A DNA stretch of 64,000 nucleotides from Croceimicrobium sp965658275. Its GTDB lineage: Bacteria > Bacteroidota > Bacteroidia > Flavobacteriales > Schleiferiaceae. The notes beneath the pieces were generated by a model that saw only the letters and a list, made by a program, of their open reading frames with translations, did not search any database and was not told the DNA's origin. Shown here one piece after another: positions 32,639 through 40,952 of this stretch. How positions within the stretch are numbered: the stretch's first letter is position 1; each line of letters starts with the position of its first letter. Location: assembly GCA_965658275.1 (NCBI GenBank), contig CBFHRN010000004.1, forward strand, positions 1-64,000, in the 5' to 3' direction. Position numbers and translations under genes: made by a program.

Positions 32639-34231
32639 ATGAAGGCCTTTACCAAACTTTTCTTAACGGTCGATCAGAGCACCAAAACCAGTAAAAAAGT
32701 GGAGGCGCTGGTTCATTTTTTTGAAAAAGCCTCTGATGCTGACAAAGTCTGGGCGATTGCCTTACTCAGCGGCAAAAGACCCAAACGCGCGGTGCGCACT
32801 ACTGATCTTCGCGAATGGACTGCCGAATTAAGTAGCTTACCCACCTGGCTTTTTGAAGAAACCTATCACATCGTTGGAGATTTAGCGGAAACCATTGCTA
32901 AAATGCTTCCCCTGGCCACTGGAACCGTAGATTATAGCCTAAGCGACTGGATGCAGTTTATTGTGTCTCTGAAGGATTTGGACCCCGCACAAAAGAAAAG
33001 TAAAATTCTTTGGGCTTGGGATCATTTAGACCCGTGGTCTTGCTTTGTCTTTAACAAAATGATGATGGGTGGCTTTAGAATGGGCGTTTCGCAAAAACTA
33101 ACCCTTCGGGCTTTGGCCCAATACACTGGGAAAGAGGAGGCAGAATTAGCCCATCGACTAATGGGGAAATGGGATCCTTCACAAGCCGATTTTGAAAATC
33201 TGATTCTTGCGCAAAAAGCGGGAGATGATTTAAGCCGTCCCTATCCCTTTTACCTTGCCTATCAAATAGATGGCGAGCCAGAGAACCTCGGTTCGCCTAA
33301 TTTATGGCAAGCGGAGCCTAAATGGGATGGCATTCGTGGTCAACTTATCGTGCGCGGTGGTGAATATTATATTTGGAGTCGCGGTGAAGAACTGTTAACC
33401 GAGAAATTTCCCGAGTTCGCTGTCAGCCCAGAGATACTCCCAGATGGAACCGTAATCGATGGAGAGTTATTGGCTTTTAAGGATGGACAAACCTTGGGCT
33501 TCCAAGAACTTCAACCCCGTATTGGTCGTAAAAATCTCACTAAAAAAATTCTCAAGGAAGCGCCCGTTATTATGCGCGCCTATGACCTTTTGGAGCTCCG
33601 TGGAAAGGACCTACGCTCAAAACCTCAAGCCAATCGCCGACAGCAGCTAGAGGCACTCTTCCAAACACTTGCCAAAAATAAATTACTACAGCTCAGCCCG
33701 CTTATTTCCTTTCAAAATTGGGATGAGTTAAAAGAGATCCGAAGCAGATCCAGAGAAGAGGGTCATGAAGGAATCATGCTAAAACGAAAGGATGGAGCTT
33801 ACCAAGTAGGCCGTAAAAAGGGCGATTGGTGGAAGTGGAAAGTAGACCCATTAACTATTGACGCCGTGCTGATTTACGGCATGCGAGGTCATGGCCGAAG
33901 AGCCAATTTATACACGGACTACACTTTCGCTGTTTGGAAGGACAATGAACTGGTTCCCTTCACCAAAGCCTATTCAGGATTAAGTGATGCCGAGTTTCGA
34001 GAGGTAGACCGATTTATTAAGCAGAATACTTTGGAGCGCTTTGGACCGGTTCGCAGTGTAAAACCCGAATTGGTTTTTGAAATCGCTTTTGAAGGTATTC
34101 AAGAGTCGAAACGTCATAAAAGTGGTATCGCGCTGCGTTTTCCCCGAATGAAGAGATGGCGAAAAGATAAAAAAGCCGGTGAAGCAAATAGCTTAAAAGA
34201 CTTGAAAAACCTCCTTAAATTATACCCCTAA
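32639..34231 (+). CDS. ATP-dependent DNA ligase (bacterial LigB/Lig_bact type)
   Basis: The 530-residue enzyme seals nicks using ATP. It has an N-terminal ligase-associated helical domain (1-200), then the adenylation domain with the active lysine at 228 in PKWDGIRGQL. Motif III-like DGELLAF, EGIMLKRKDGAYQVGRKKGDWWKWK (motifs IV and V, split by a few residues) and an OB-fold C-terminus follow. In many bacteria this type is encoded with an exonuclease, a DEXH helicase and the phosphoesterase PdeM as a DNA-repair set. None of these is adjacent here; a DUF3820 gene follows instead. Confidence 0.9.
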   Translation: MKAFTKLFLTVDQSTKTSKKVEALVHFFEKASDADKVWAIALLSGKRPKRAVRTTDLREWTAELSSLPTWLFEETYHIVGDLAETIAKMLPLATGTVDYSLSDWMQFIVSLKDLDPAQKKSKILWAWDHLDPWSCFVFNKMMMGGFRMGVSQKLTLRALAQYTGKEEAELAHRLMGKWDPSQADFENLILAQKAGDDLSRPYPFYLAYQIDGEPENLGSPNLWQAEPKWDGIRGQLIVRGGEYYIWSRGEELLTEKFPEFAVSPEILPDGTVIDGELLAFKDGQTLGFQELQPRIGRKNLTKKILKEAPVIMRAYDLLELRGKDLRSKPQANRRQQLEALFQTLAKNKLLQLSPLISFQNWDELKEIRSRSREEGHEGIMLKRKDGAYQVGRKKGDWWKWKVDPLTIDAVLIYGMRGHGRRANLYTDYTFAVWKDNELVPFTKAYSGLSDAEFREVDRFIKQNTLERFGPVRSVKPELVFEIAFEGIQESKRHKSGIALRFPRMKRWRKDKKAGEANSLKDLKNLLKLYP

Positions 34232-34272
34232 GGCTCCAAAAAAACTGAAGCCTTTCGTTTATCCATGGATCT

Positions 34273-34512
34273 ATGAATAGCCCTTTAGGAGACCGCAGCA
34301 TACTAATCGATTTAGTCCAAAAGAAAATGCCCTTCGGCAAGTACGAAGGTCGCCTTCTCTGCGATTTACCCACCTATTATCTAGAGTGGTTCGCTGGTAA
34401 AGGGTTCCCAGAAGGTCGAATTGGTATTTGCCTCGAAACCCTTTTTGTGATTCGTACCGAAGGTTTGCATTCCATTTTGGATGAATTAAAGGCTCGTTAT
34501 GGCAAGGCTTAA
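34273..34512 (+). CDS. DUF3820 family protein
   Basis: The 79-residue protein carries the DUF3820 core: MPFGKYEGRLLCDLPTYYLEWF, then KGFPEGRIG. The family is widespread, small and without an established biochemical role; some members were described as quorum-sensing-regulated factors, while related sequences occur fused to exonucleases. Here it lies 41 bases after the DNA ligase gene on the same strand, which weakly supports a link with DNA handling. Confidence 0.88.
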   Translation: MNSPLGDRSILIDLVQKKMPFGKYEGRLLCDLPTYYLEWFAGKGFPEGRIGICLETLFVIRTEGLHSILDELKARYGKA

Positions 34513-34586
34513 ATCATTGCCAAAATCAATCAGACCTAAGTTTCCTGATTTAGATCGTAAATAAAAAGTCGAATTTTGCAGCCTTC

Positions 34587-35486
34587 ATGGAACAGAAAGC
34601 TAAAATAAAAGCCCATTTAGCCCTTGTGGCGGTGGCCTTAATCTATGGGCTCAATTACAGCATCGCCAAAGATGTGATGCCGGAGTTCGTGCAGCCTCGC
34701 GCCTTTATTTTTATTCGAGTGGCAGGGGCTGTCTTGCTTTTCTTCCTGCTCTATCTATTAAGCCGCAGACAGAAGGTTGCCCGTAAAGATTGGCCCCGGT
34801 TTATCGCGGCAGGCTTCTTCGGTGTGGCCGCCAATCAACTCCTTTTTTTTGAAGGCCTAAATATTACTACTCCGATAAGTGCCGCTGTTATTATGACTAC
34901 CAACCCAATAATGGTTTTGAGCCTGTCGGCAATATTTTTAAAAGTTCCCTTAAAATTAGCCCGAATCGGGGGAATTATTCTAGGGGTAAGCGGAGCCTTA
35001 TTTCTAATCTCCCAAGGAAAATCAATAAATGCGATTTTTCAAGAAGGGGAATCACTAGGGAACTTACTGGTTTTACTCAATGCCCTTTCCTATGCCTCGT
35101 ATTTAGTTGTTGTAAAACCTTTAATGCGCGATTATAAGCCCATAACGGTTATTAGCTGGGTCTTTTTAGCTGGATTCTTATTTGTGATTCCCTTTGGCGC
35201 CCCTCAATTAAACGCCATAGACTGGCTAGCCATGCCCATCAAAATATATTGGGAAATTGCCTTTGTGGTGGTAGGCACTACCTTCTTTGCCTATCTGCTC
35301 AATATCTATGCCCTAAAAACAGTTAGCTCCACAACGGTGAGTTTCTACATTTACCTACAACCGCTAATTGCCACCGCTTCTGCACTAATTTTAGGTACCG
35401 ATAGCTTAAGACCAAGTATGCTAATATCTGCCTTACTGATATTTACCGGTGTATATCTCGTGTCATTCTATCGCGCTAAGAAATAG
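34587..35486 (+). CDS. EamA/DMT superfamily transporter
   Basis: The 299-residue inner-membrane protein has about ten hydrophobic segments in two EamA repeats of the drug/metabolite transporter superfamily. Markers include the LVAVALIYGLNYSIAKD start, NQLLFFEGLNITTPISAAVI in repeat one and YLLNIYALKTVSSTTVSFYI in repeat two. Members export amino acids, metabolites or nucleotide sugars, and the substrate cannot be read from the sequence. A promoter-like GAATTTTG ends nine bases before the ATG. Confidence 0.85.
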   Translation: MEQKAKIKAHLALVAVALIYGLNYSIAKDVMPEFVQPRAFIFIRVAGAVLLFFLLYLLSRRQKVARKDWPRFIAAGFFGVAANQLLFFEGLNITTPISAAVIMTTNPIMVLSLSAIFLKVPLKLARIGGIILGVSGALFLISQGKSINAIFQEGESLGNLLVLLNALSYASYLVVVKPLMRDYKPITVISWVFLAGFLFVIPFGAPQLNAIDWLAMPIKIYWEIAFVVVGTTFFAYLLNIYALKTVSSTTVSFYIYLQPLIATASALILGTDSLRPSMLISALLIFTGVYLVSFYRAKK

Positions 35487-35493
35487 CAATCCT

Positions 35494-35501
35494 TAACTTT
35501 G
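35494..35501 (+). promoter_or_regulatory. -7 promoter element for yicC-gmk-nadD
   Basis: TAACTTTG matches TAnnTTTG exactly and ends six bases before the ATG at 35508. The in-frame TTG at 35499 lies within the element itself, which rules it out as the start codon. Confidence 0.55.
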
Positions 35502-35507
35502 CGGCCT

Positions 35508-36377
35508 ATGAAGCCATTGTATTCCATGACCGGCTTTGGCAAGGCAGTCTTGCAAATACCCGGTAAAAAGATTAACATCGAGATTAAAAGTCTTAATAGT
35601 AAGCAGGTAGACATTAATCTCCGATTACCCTCCTTATACCGCCCTAAAGAGAGCGAAATTCGTCAGCTTATCGCTAAGCGATTGCTTCGAGGTAAAATAG
35701 ATTGCAGCATATACGCGGAGCTTACGGGCTTGGATAATGCTCCAAGAATTAATGAAGAACTAGCAGGGGGCTACATGCGGCAGCTTAAGGCTATTGCAGA
35801 TGCCAATGGCGTCGATGGCGATATCATTGGTGCGGTCATGCGCATGCCAGATGTTATGCAGAGCAGCGATGATGAGCTAGACTCCGAGGAATGGAAGGCT
35901 GTGCAAAACACCTTAGAAGAATGCCTCGAAAGTATTGAGGGCTTTCGTTCGGATGAAGGGGGCAAGTTGAAAGAGGACTTAGAGCTGCGTCTTAATAATA
36001 TTGAAGCAGGTTTAGAGGCTGTAATACCTTTGGAAAGTGAACGCATCGACCGGGTTAAAGAACGGATGCAAAAGGCTTTAGATCAGCTAAAAGCTGATCA
36101 CAACCAAGATCGTTTTGAACAAGAGTTAATCTACTACCTCGAAAAATTTGACATCACCGAAGAAAAAGTGCGTCTAAAAGCTCACCTTGATTATTTTCGA
36201 GAGCTAATGAACCAAGGAGGATTAAATGGCAAAAAACTCGGGTTTGTTAGTCAAGAAATTGGTCGTGAAATCAATACTATGGGGTCTAAGGCCAATCATG
36301 CCGATATTCAAAAGCATGTGGTAGGCATGAAAGATGAATTAGAAAAAATTAAGGAACAAGTACTTAACCTTCTTTGA
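35508..36377 (+). CDS. yicC: YicC family endoribonuclease
   Basis: The 289-residue protein begins MKPLYSMTGFGKA, the canonical YicC start, and continues with IEIKSLNSKQVDINLRLP and a C-terminal DUF1732 region (VGMKDELEKIKEQVLNLL). E. coli YicC is an RNase involved in turnover of the small RNA RyhB. That role is known for the family; targets here are unknown. I chose the ATG at 35508 because the earlier TTG belongs to the promoter. The stop overlaps the gmk start (TGATG), so yicC, gmk and nadD form a tightly packed operon. Confidence 0.92.
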   Translation: MKPLYSMTGFGKAVLQIPGKKINIEIKSLNSKQVDINLRLPSLYRPKESEIRQLIAKRLLRGKIDCSIYAELTGLDNAPRINEELAGGYMRQLKAIADANGVDGDIIGAVMRMPDVMQSSDDELDSEEWKAVQNTLEECLESIEGFRSDEGGKLKEDLELRLNNIEAGLEAVIPLESERIDRVKERMQKALDQLKADHNQDRFEQELIYYLEKFDITEEKVRLKAHLDYFRELMNQGGLNGKKLGFVSQEIGREINTMGSKANHADIQKHVVGMKDELEKIKEQVLNLL

Positions 36378-36958
36378 TGAGCGACCGAAATAAGAAACTC
36401 CTCATTTTTTCGGCGCCATCGGGAGCTGGAAAAACCACCTTGGTTCGCCATTTACTTTCGCAAGAAGAATTAAAGCTTGCTTTTAGTATTTCGGCTACCA
36501 GCAGAGCTCCAAGAGGCAATGAAAAGGACGGCATGGATTACTATTTCCTAAGCAATGAGGACTTTAATAAGAAAGTACAAGAAGGCGCATTTTTAGAGTG
36601 GGAAGAGGTGTATTCTGGCACCAAATACGGCACACTAATTAGCGAGGTAGAGCGAATTTGGAATGAGGGTAAAAGCGTAATTTTTGACATTGATGTTGTC
36701 GGTGGATTAAACCTTAAGAGTCTGTATGGCGATAGGGCTTTAGCCGTTTTTGTGATGCCTCCAGACGAAGAAGAACTCGAACGTCGTTTACGCGGCAGAC
36801 AAACCGAAACAGATGATAAAATACGTCAAAGGCTGGCTAAAGCCCGTAAAGAAATAGGACGATCCGACCGATTTGATTACATCCTTTGGAACCGCGATTT
36901 AGAGACTGCCAAAAAGGAAGCTTATAACCTTGTAAAGGTCTTTTTAGGAAATGACTAA
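36377..36958 (+). CDS. gmk: guanylate kinase
   Basis: The 193-residue kinase converts GMP to GDP. Its P-loop is APSGAGKTT at residues 13-21, with the GMP-binding segment SATSRAPRGNEKDGMDYYF and the EWEEVYSGTKYGT region. The ATG at 36377 overlaps the yicC stop; an in-frame TTG one codon earlier is unlikely. Its end overlaps nadD by eight bases. yicC-gmk pairing is conserved across bacteria. Confidence 0.94.
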   Translation: MSDRNKKLLIFSAPSGAGKTTLVRHLLSQEELKLAFSISATSRAPRGNEKDGMDYYFLSNEDFNKKVQEGAFLEWEEVYSGTKYGTLISEVERIWNEGKSVIFDIDVVGGLNLKSLYGDRALAVFVMPPDEEELERRLRGRQTETDDKIRQRLAKARKEIGRSDRFDYILWNRDLETAKKEAYNLVKVFLGND

Positions 36959-37526
36959 CGTTGGATTGTATTTTGGAACCTTTAATCCCATTCATGTTGG
37001 GCATTGCATTATTGCGCAATACATGTTGGAGTTTACCGACCTAGATGAGGTTTGGTTTGTTGTAACTCCACATAACCCCCATAAAAAGAAAAACACCCTA
37101 CTCGATGATCGGCAGCGACTGCATATGGTTAATTTGGCCATAGGTAATCACTACAAGCTTAGAGTTAGTGACGTAGAGTTTGGACTCCCTCAGCCTTCCT
37201 ATACAGCAACGACTCTTGCGTATTTAGAGGATTCGCACCCAGACCATAGTTTTCACTTAATTATGGGAGAGGACAATTTGGAGAGTTTCCCCAGATGGCG
37301 GAATTTCGAAGCCATTCTTGAGAATCATAAGTTATATGTCTACCCTCGTATCAATAATGATGGGGGGAAATTAAAAGATCACCCCAAGGTAAATATTACC
37401 AATGCGCCTATTATTGAAATTGCATCTACCGATATTCGAAAAGCTATCAAAGAGGGAAAAGATGTGAGCTTCATGCTTCCAGAGGCAGTCTGGACCTATA
37501 TTGATCAAGAGCTTTTTTACCGATAA
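36951..37526 (+). CDS. nadD: nicotinate-nucleotide adenylyltransferase
   Basis: The 191-residue enzyme forms deamido-NAD from nicotinate mononucleotide and ATP. The nucleotidyltransferase motif GTFNPIHVGH is at 9-18 and the second motif ASTDIRKAI is near 162. VVTPHNPHKKK and MGEDNLESFPRW are also characteristic. Last gene of the yicC-gmk-nadD operon, ending just before a hairpin at 37532-37554. Confidence 0.93.
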   Translation: MTNVGLYFGTFNPIHVGHCIIAQYMLEFTDLDEVWFVVTPHNPHKKKNTLLDDRQRLHMVNLAIGNHYKLRVSDVEFGLPQPSYTATTLAYLEDSHPDHSFHLIMGEDNLESFPRWRNFEAILENHKLYVYPRINNDGGKLKDHPKVNITNAPIIEIASTDIRKAIKEGKDVSFMLPEAVWTYIDQELFYR

Positions 37527-37554
37527 AAAGAAAACCCCAGGAATTCCGGGGTTT
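37525..37554. terminator. bidirectional terminator between nadD and dinB
   Basis: AAACCCC (37532-37538) pairs with GGGGTTT (37548-37554) around AGGAATTCC. On the minus strand the stem is followed by TTTTCTTTTT, a good U-tract for the menB-dinB transcript. On the plus strand the tail (TTTAATTA) is weaker but may serve nadD. Confidence 0.55.
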
Positions 37555-37641
37555 AATTAGTGATAAGATGGGATTTTCTCCCCTTCCGATCAGCTATCCT
37601 ATTTCAAGGCTAAAATAGAACTAGCCAATCGCGGCAGCTTG

Positions 37642-38187
37642 TCAAGCATTGCGCAATTTTAGTAGATAGCGATCTCTAACAATTCTTTGATGATGGCGAT
37701 CGTGACCTGGAATAACATAAGCGAAAGCTTGCATGTTTACCGGGCCCGCTTCCATTGCCCCTTCCGCTTTCCATTGTTCCATGGAAAAACTGGAGAATAA
37801 ATCAAGACTCGCTTGCTTTACACTTTGGTATTCTTGCAATAAAGAAGCCCAGCTTCTAGCGTCGGCATTGGCTTCTAAGACATAAGCATTATGATCAAAG
37901 CCTGGTAACACTTTTGTTTCACCACGAGCAATGCTCAAGGCGCGAAAAGTAAACACCCTTTCGGTGTCAATGATATGTAAGAGGACTTCCTTGATCGACC
38001 ATTTGCCTTCTTCGTATCGAAAGAAGGATTCGCGCTCCTCTATGGCATTCCAGAATTCTATTGAATCCTGAATATTGGCGACCCAATTTTCTAAAATCGA
38101 AGGCTGCTCATCGATATAAGAAAAATAGGTATCGTAATAGGCGGGGTAACTGCCCTTGCTGGGTTTCTTAATTTCTAAGGAATCCAT
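37642..38187 (-). CDS. DinB family putative metalloenzyme
   Basis: The 181-residue helical-bundle protein fits the DinB/YfiT family. The metal ligands are probably His71 (LLHIIDTERVF), His162 and His166 (GHDRHHQRIV). Family members include thiol transferases such as bacillithiol S-transferase and maleylpyruvate isomerase; the substrate here is unknown. Its start overlaps the end of menB by 13 bases, so both are made from one message. Confidence 0.82.
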   Translation of the reverse strand: MDSLEIKKPSKGSYPAYYDTYFSYIDEQPSILENWVANIQDSIEFWNAIEERESFFRYEEGKWSIKEVLLHIIDTERVFTFRALSIARGETKVLPGFDHNAYVLEANADARSWASLLQEYQSVKQASLDLFSSFSMEQWKAEGAMEAGPVNMQAFAYVIPGHDRHHQRIVRDRYLLKLRNA

Positions 38188-39017
38188 TTTATATCCTTAA
38201 AGTTAGGCTTACGTTTTTCCAAGAAAGCATTGCGGCCTTCCTTCGCTTCATCAGTCATATAGGCCAATCGAGTGGCCTCACCAGCAAACACTTGTTGCCC
38301 AACCATACCATCATCAGTAAGGTTGAAGGCGAACTTGAGCATCTTGATCGAGGTTGGGGATTTCTCCAGTATTTCTTGGGCCCATTGATAGGCTGTGTCT
38401 TCCAGCTCGGCATGTGGAATGCTAGCATTCGCCATTCCCATGGCTACGGCTTCATCGGCATTGTAATTACGGCCCAAAAAGAAAATCTCCCGTGCCTTCT
38501 TTTGGCCTACCATTTTTGCTAAATAGGCAGAGCCATAGCCCCCATCAAAACTGGTTACATCAGCGTCCGTTTGTTTAAAGATAGCATGCTCCTTACTGGC
38601 GAGGGTTAAGTCGCATACAACATGCAAGCTATGCCCACCCCCAACAGCCCAGCCAGGTACAACCGCAATGACCACTTTCGGCATAAAGCGGATCAATCGT
38701 TGAACTTCTAGAATATTAAGACGAGGCATTCCATCATCATCTACATATCCTTGATGCCCCCGGGCATTTTGATCTCCTCCACTACAAAATGAATAAATCC
38801 CATCTTTGGGGGAAGGCCCTTCCGCACTAAGTAATACAACGCCTATGGAAGTGTCCTCTCGAGCATCTAAAAAGGCTTCATATAACTCTCCTACGGTTTT
38901 AGGTCGGAAAGCATTTCTTACTTCAGGGCGGTTAAAAGCTATTCTTGCTACACCATCACCCGACTTTTTGTAGGTAATATCATCGTATTCCTTAACGGTA
39001 GTCCAGTTTACAGCCAT
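38175..39017 (-). CDS. menB: 1,4-dihydroxy-2-naphthoyl-CoA synthase
   Basis: The 280-residue crotonase-fold enzyme closes the second ring in menaquinone synthesis. Diagnostic segments are NRPEVRNAFRPKTVGEL, FCSGGDQNARG near 83, VPGWAVGGGHSLHVVCDLTL near 125, and the TDADVTSFDGGYGSAY block that separates MenB from other enoyl-CoA hydratases. Menaquinone as the respiratory quinone fits the Bacteroidota assignment and the cbb3 locus at the left edge. No other men genes are in the window. Confidence 0.95.
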   Translation of the reverse strand: MAVNWTTVKEYDDITYKKSGDGVARIAFNRPEVRNAFRPKTVGELYEAFLDAREDTSIGVVLLSAEGPSPKDGIYSFCSGGDQNARGHQGYVDDDGMPRLNILEVQRLIRFMPKVVIAVVPGWAVGGGHSLHVVCDLTLASKEHAIFKQTDADVTSFDGGYGSAYLAKMVGQKKAREIFFLGRNYNADEAVAMGMANASIPHAELEDTAYQWAQEILEKSPTSIKMLKFAFNLTDDGMVGQQVFAGEATRLAYMTDEAKEGRNAFLEKRKPNFKDIKWIP

Positions 39018-39057
39018 TGAATTTTATTTTGAGCAAAGATACGCTTTGCCCTGTCTC

Positions 39058-39090
39058 TAAAAAAAGCCCTGTCTCTATTAGAAACAGGGC
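39058..39090 (-). terminator. intrinsic terminator of ssb
   Basis: On the minus strand an 11-base-pair stem (GCCCTGTTTCT with AGAGACAGGGC, 39090 to 39066) with a three-base loop is followed by seven Ts (39065-39059 region). It lies nine bases beyond the ssb stop. An 11-base part of the stem (CCCTGTCTCTA) is directly repeated just beyond the T-run. Confidence 0.8.
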
Positions 39091-39098
39091 CATTTCTA

Positions 39099-39440
39099 TT
39101 ATTCGGGCTTAGGCCCCAGGAAGTTCAAATCATGGGCGACCACTTCCGTGAGATATCGCCTCTTCCCATCCTTATCCTCATAAGAACGATTGACCAACTT
39201 TCCTTCCAAGACTACATAAGAGCCCTTTTTTACGTGCTTTTCAATAAGACCCGCGAGACCATTCCAGGCCACTACATTGTGCCATTGGGTTTCCGTAACA
39301 CGTTCTCCCTTAGCATTTTTATACGACTCATTGGTCGCTAAAGAAAACTTGGCAAGCTTTCCATTGCCATCAAAAGACTTTACTTCAGGCGCAGCACCCA
39401 CATTACCGATTAGATTTACTCGGTTTTTTAGATCAGACAT
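39099..39440 (-). CDS. ssb: single-stranded DNA-binding protein (short)
   Basis: The 113-residue protein is almost exactly one OB fold: NRVNLIGNVGAAPEVKSF, FSLATNESYKN, TQWHNVVAWNGLAGLIEKHV, KGSYVVLEGKLVNRSYEDKDG and YLTEVVAHDLNFLGPKPE. It ends there and lacks the linker and acidic DDxxPF tip through which replication SSB recruits partners. It may therefore be an auxiliary SSB, for example for transformation or repair, with the main SSB elsewhere. That is inference from length alone. Confidence 0.9.
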   Translation of the reverse strand: MSDLKNRVNLIGNVGAAPEVKSFDGNGKLAKFSLATNESYKNAKGERVTETQWHNVVAWNGLAGLIEKHVKKGSYVVLEGKLVNRSYEDKDGKRRYLTEVVAHDLNFLGPKPE

Positions 39441-39523
39441 AGTGTGATTATTTTAAGATTAAAGGGCTAAAATCCACATCTTAAAATCCACTATTTTATT
39501 TCAAGTATTTGACAAACAATTGC

Positions 39524-40402
39524 TTAATGAGGGGAGCTTCGTTTGGCCTTACTCGAAGTATTTGTGCCAATTAAAATAATGGAGAAGCCGGTCCCAAACA
39601 TAATGAGACTGTAAATGGCTGCTGGTATTGCCATTGCTGATGAGCCCAATGCGATGGTGGCAATCCCAATAGCCATTGTTCCGTTTTGAATACCCGACTC
39701 AATACTTATGGTAACCGTTTGTGCCGAACTTAGCCTAAAAATTACAGCACTCACAAAACCCAGTCCCATTGTGAGTAAATTAAGACTAAGAGCAATCGTT
39801 CCCGCCTGCTCAAAATAGGAGGCCACATTATTCTTTTCTTTGATAAAAATACCTGCTATTACCAAGGCCAATACCAAAGCGGATGCTATTTTAACAGGGC
39901 GTTCCATTCGTTCTGCAAAGGATTCCTTCTTAGAGCGGATCAACATTCCTAAGGAAACCGGAATCACAATAATCACCAGTAACTGACCAAATACCTTGGC
40001 TAAATCCAGTTCCACGGCTTTGCTGGAGCCCATGAAGTAATCTAGGGAAAAGGAAATAATTAGCGGAATACTAAAAATCGTTACTAAACTGGCTATTGCC
40101 GTGAGGCTTACACTCAGGGCTGTATCTCCCTTTGCTAAATGTGTAATTAAATTGGATGTCGCTCCTCCAGGACAGGCGGCTAAAATCATCAAGCCTACGG
40201 CTATTGTTGGATCTACCTTTAAAAAATAGGCTAAACTGAAACCAACAATGGGTAAAAGAATAAGTTGATTCACCAAACCTACTATCACCGCTTTAGGATA
40301 CTTTACCACTCGGGCAAAATCAGCTGGGGTTAAGGTTAAACCCATCCCAAACATAATAATAAACAATGCGGAAATTAAGACGACAGCCCCTGTTGAATCC
40401 AT
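39524..40402 (-). CDS. bile acid:sodium symporter family (BASS) transporter
   Basis: The 292-residue inner-membrane protein has about nine hydrophobic segments and the BASS-family pattern, including MILAACPGGATSNLITHLAKGD near 73 and SIESGIQNGTMAIGIA near 232, which line the sodium and substrate sites. Bacterial BASS proteins carry pyruvate, pantoate, bile-acid-like or other organic anions with sodium. The particular substrate is not evident. Confidence 0.85.
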   Translation of the reverse strand: MDSTGAVVLISALFIIMFGMGLTLTPADFARVVKYPKAVIVGLVNQLILLPIVGFSLAYFLKVDPTIAVGLMILAACPGGATSNLITHLAKGDTALSVSLTAIASLVTIFSIPLIISFSLDYFMGSSKAVELDLAKVFGQLLVIIVIPVSLGMLIRSKKESFAERMERPVKIASALVLALVIAGIFIKEKNNVASYFEQAGTIALSLNLLTMGLGFVSAVIFRLSSAQTVTISIESGIQNGTMAIGIATIALGSSAMAIPAAIYSLIMFGTGFSIILIGTNTSSKAKRSSPH

Positions 40403-40474
40403 GCTTTAATTTTTTGAAAAATTAGGAAAAAAATAGCTGGCCTTACATTTCTGCTCTAGCTAAACAAGATTAAA

Positions 40475-40482
40475 TACCTTTG
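40475..40482 (+). promoter_or_regulatory. -7 promoter element for the gene at 40487
   Basis: TACCTTTG is an exact consensus match and ends four bases before the GTG start at 40487, again implying a leaderless message. Confidence 0.45.
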
Positions 40483-40486
40483 GGTA

Positions 40487-40951
40487 GTGAAAAAGTTACT
40501 CGGCATATTATGTTTCGCCTTGTTAAGCTTGGGGCTTCATGCCCAAGTTGACAGCACCTGGATTCGTATTGAAAATCATTGGTATGGTCCTCGGTTTTTC
40601 CAGAATGAAAAGCCCATTAACCTAAGTGACCTAATTGATATTAGTGAGGGTAATGCTCGGGTAAATGAAATTTTCAGAAAAGCGAATAACCGGCATGACT
40701 TTGCACGATTTTGTCAGGCTGCAGGAAGTTTTCTAATCCTTTACCCAATTGTTAACCAGGCAATTGGCAGAGACCCAAACTGGACCATGGTTTACATTGG
40801 AACCGGGCTTTGGGGACTATCCATTCCAATTGAATTGAAGGCTCGGCATTTAGCCGAACAGGGAACTTTACTTTACAATCAAAGAAAACATGCAAATACG
40901 GTAGAATTGCGGTTTGACCCAGCTCAGTTAAAAGTGACTCTAAAATTTTAA
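40487..40951 (+). CDS. small exported protein, hypothetical
   Basis: The 154-residue product starts with GTG and has a signal peptide (MKKLLGILCFALLSLGLHAQ). The mature part begins VDSTWIRIENHWYGPRFFQN and contains a hydrophobic stretch near 80-100 (FLILYPIVNQAI, MVYIGTGLWGLSI) that may be membrane-associated. I recognise no named family. The next gene begins two bases after its stop, so the two are probably co-transcribed. Confidence 0.65.
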   Translation: MKKLLGILCFALLSLGLHAQVDSTWIRIENHWYGPRFFQNEKPINLSDLIDISEGNARVNEIFRKANNRHDFARFCQAAGSFLILYPIVNQAIGRDPNWTMVYIGTGLWGLSIPIELKARHLAEQGTLLYNQRKHANTVELRFDPAQLKVTLKF

Positions 40952-40952
40952 A

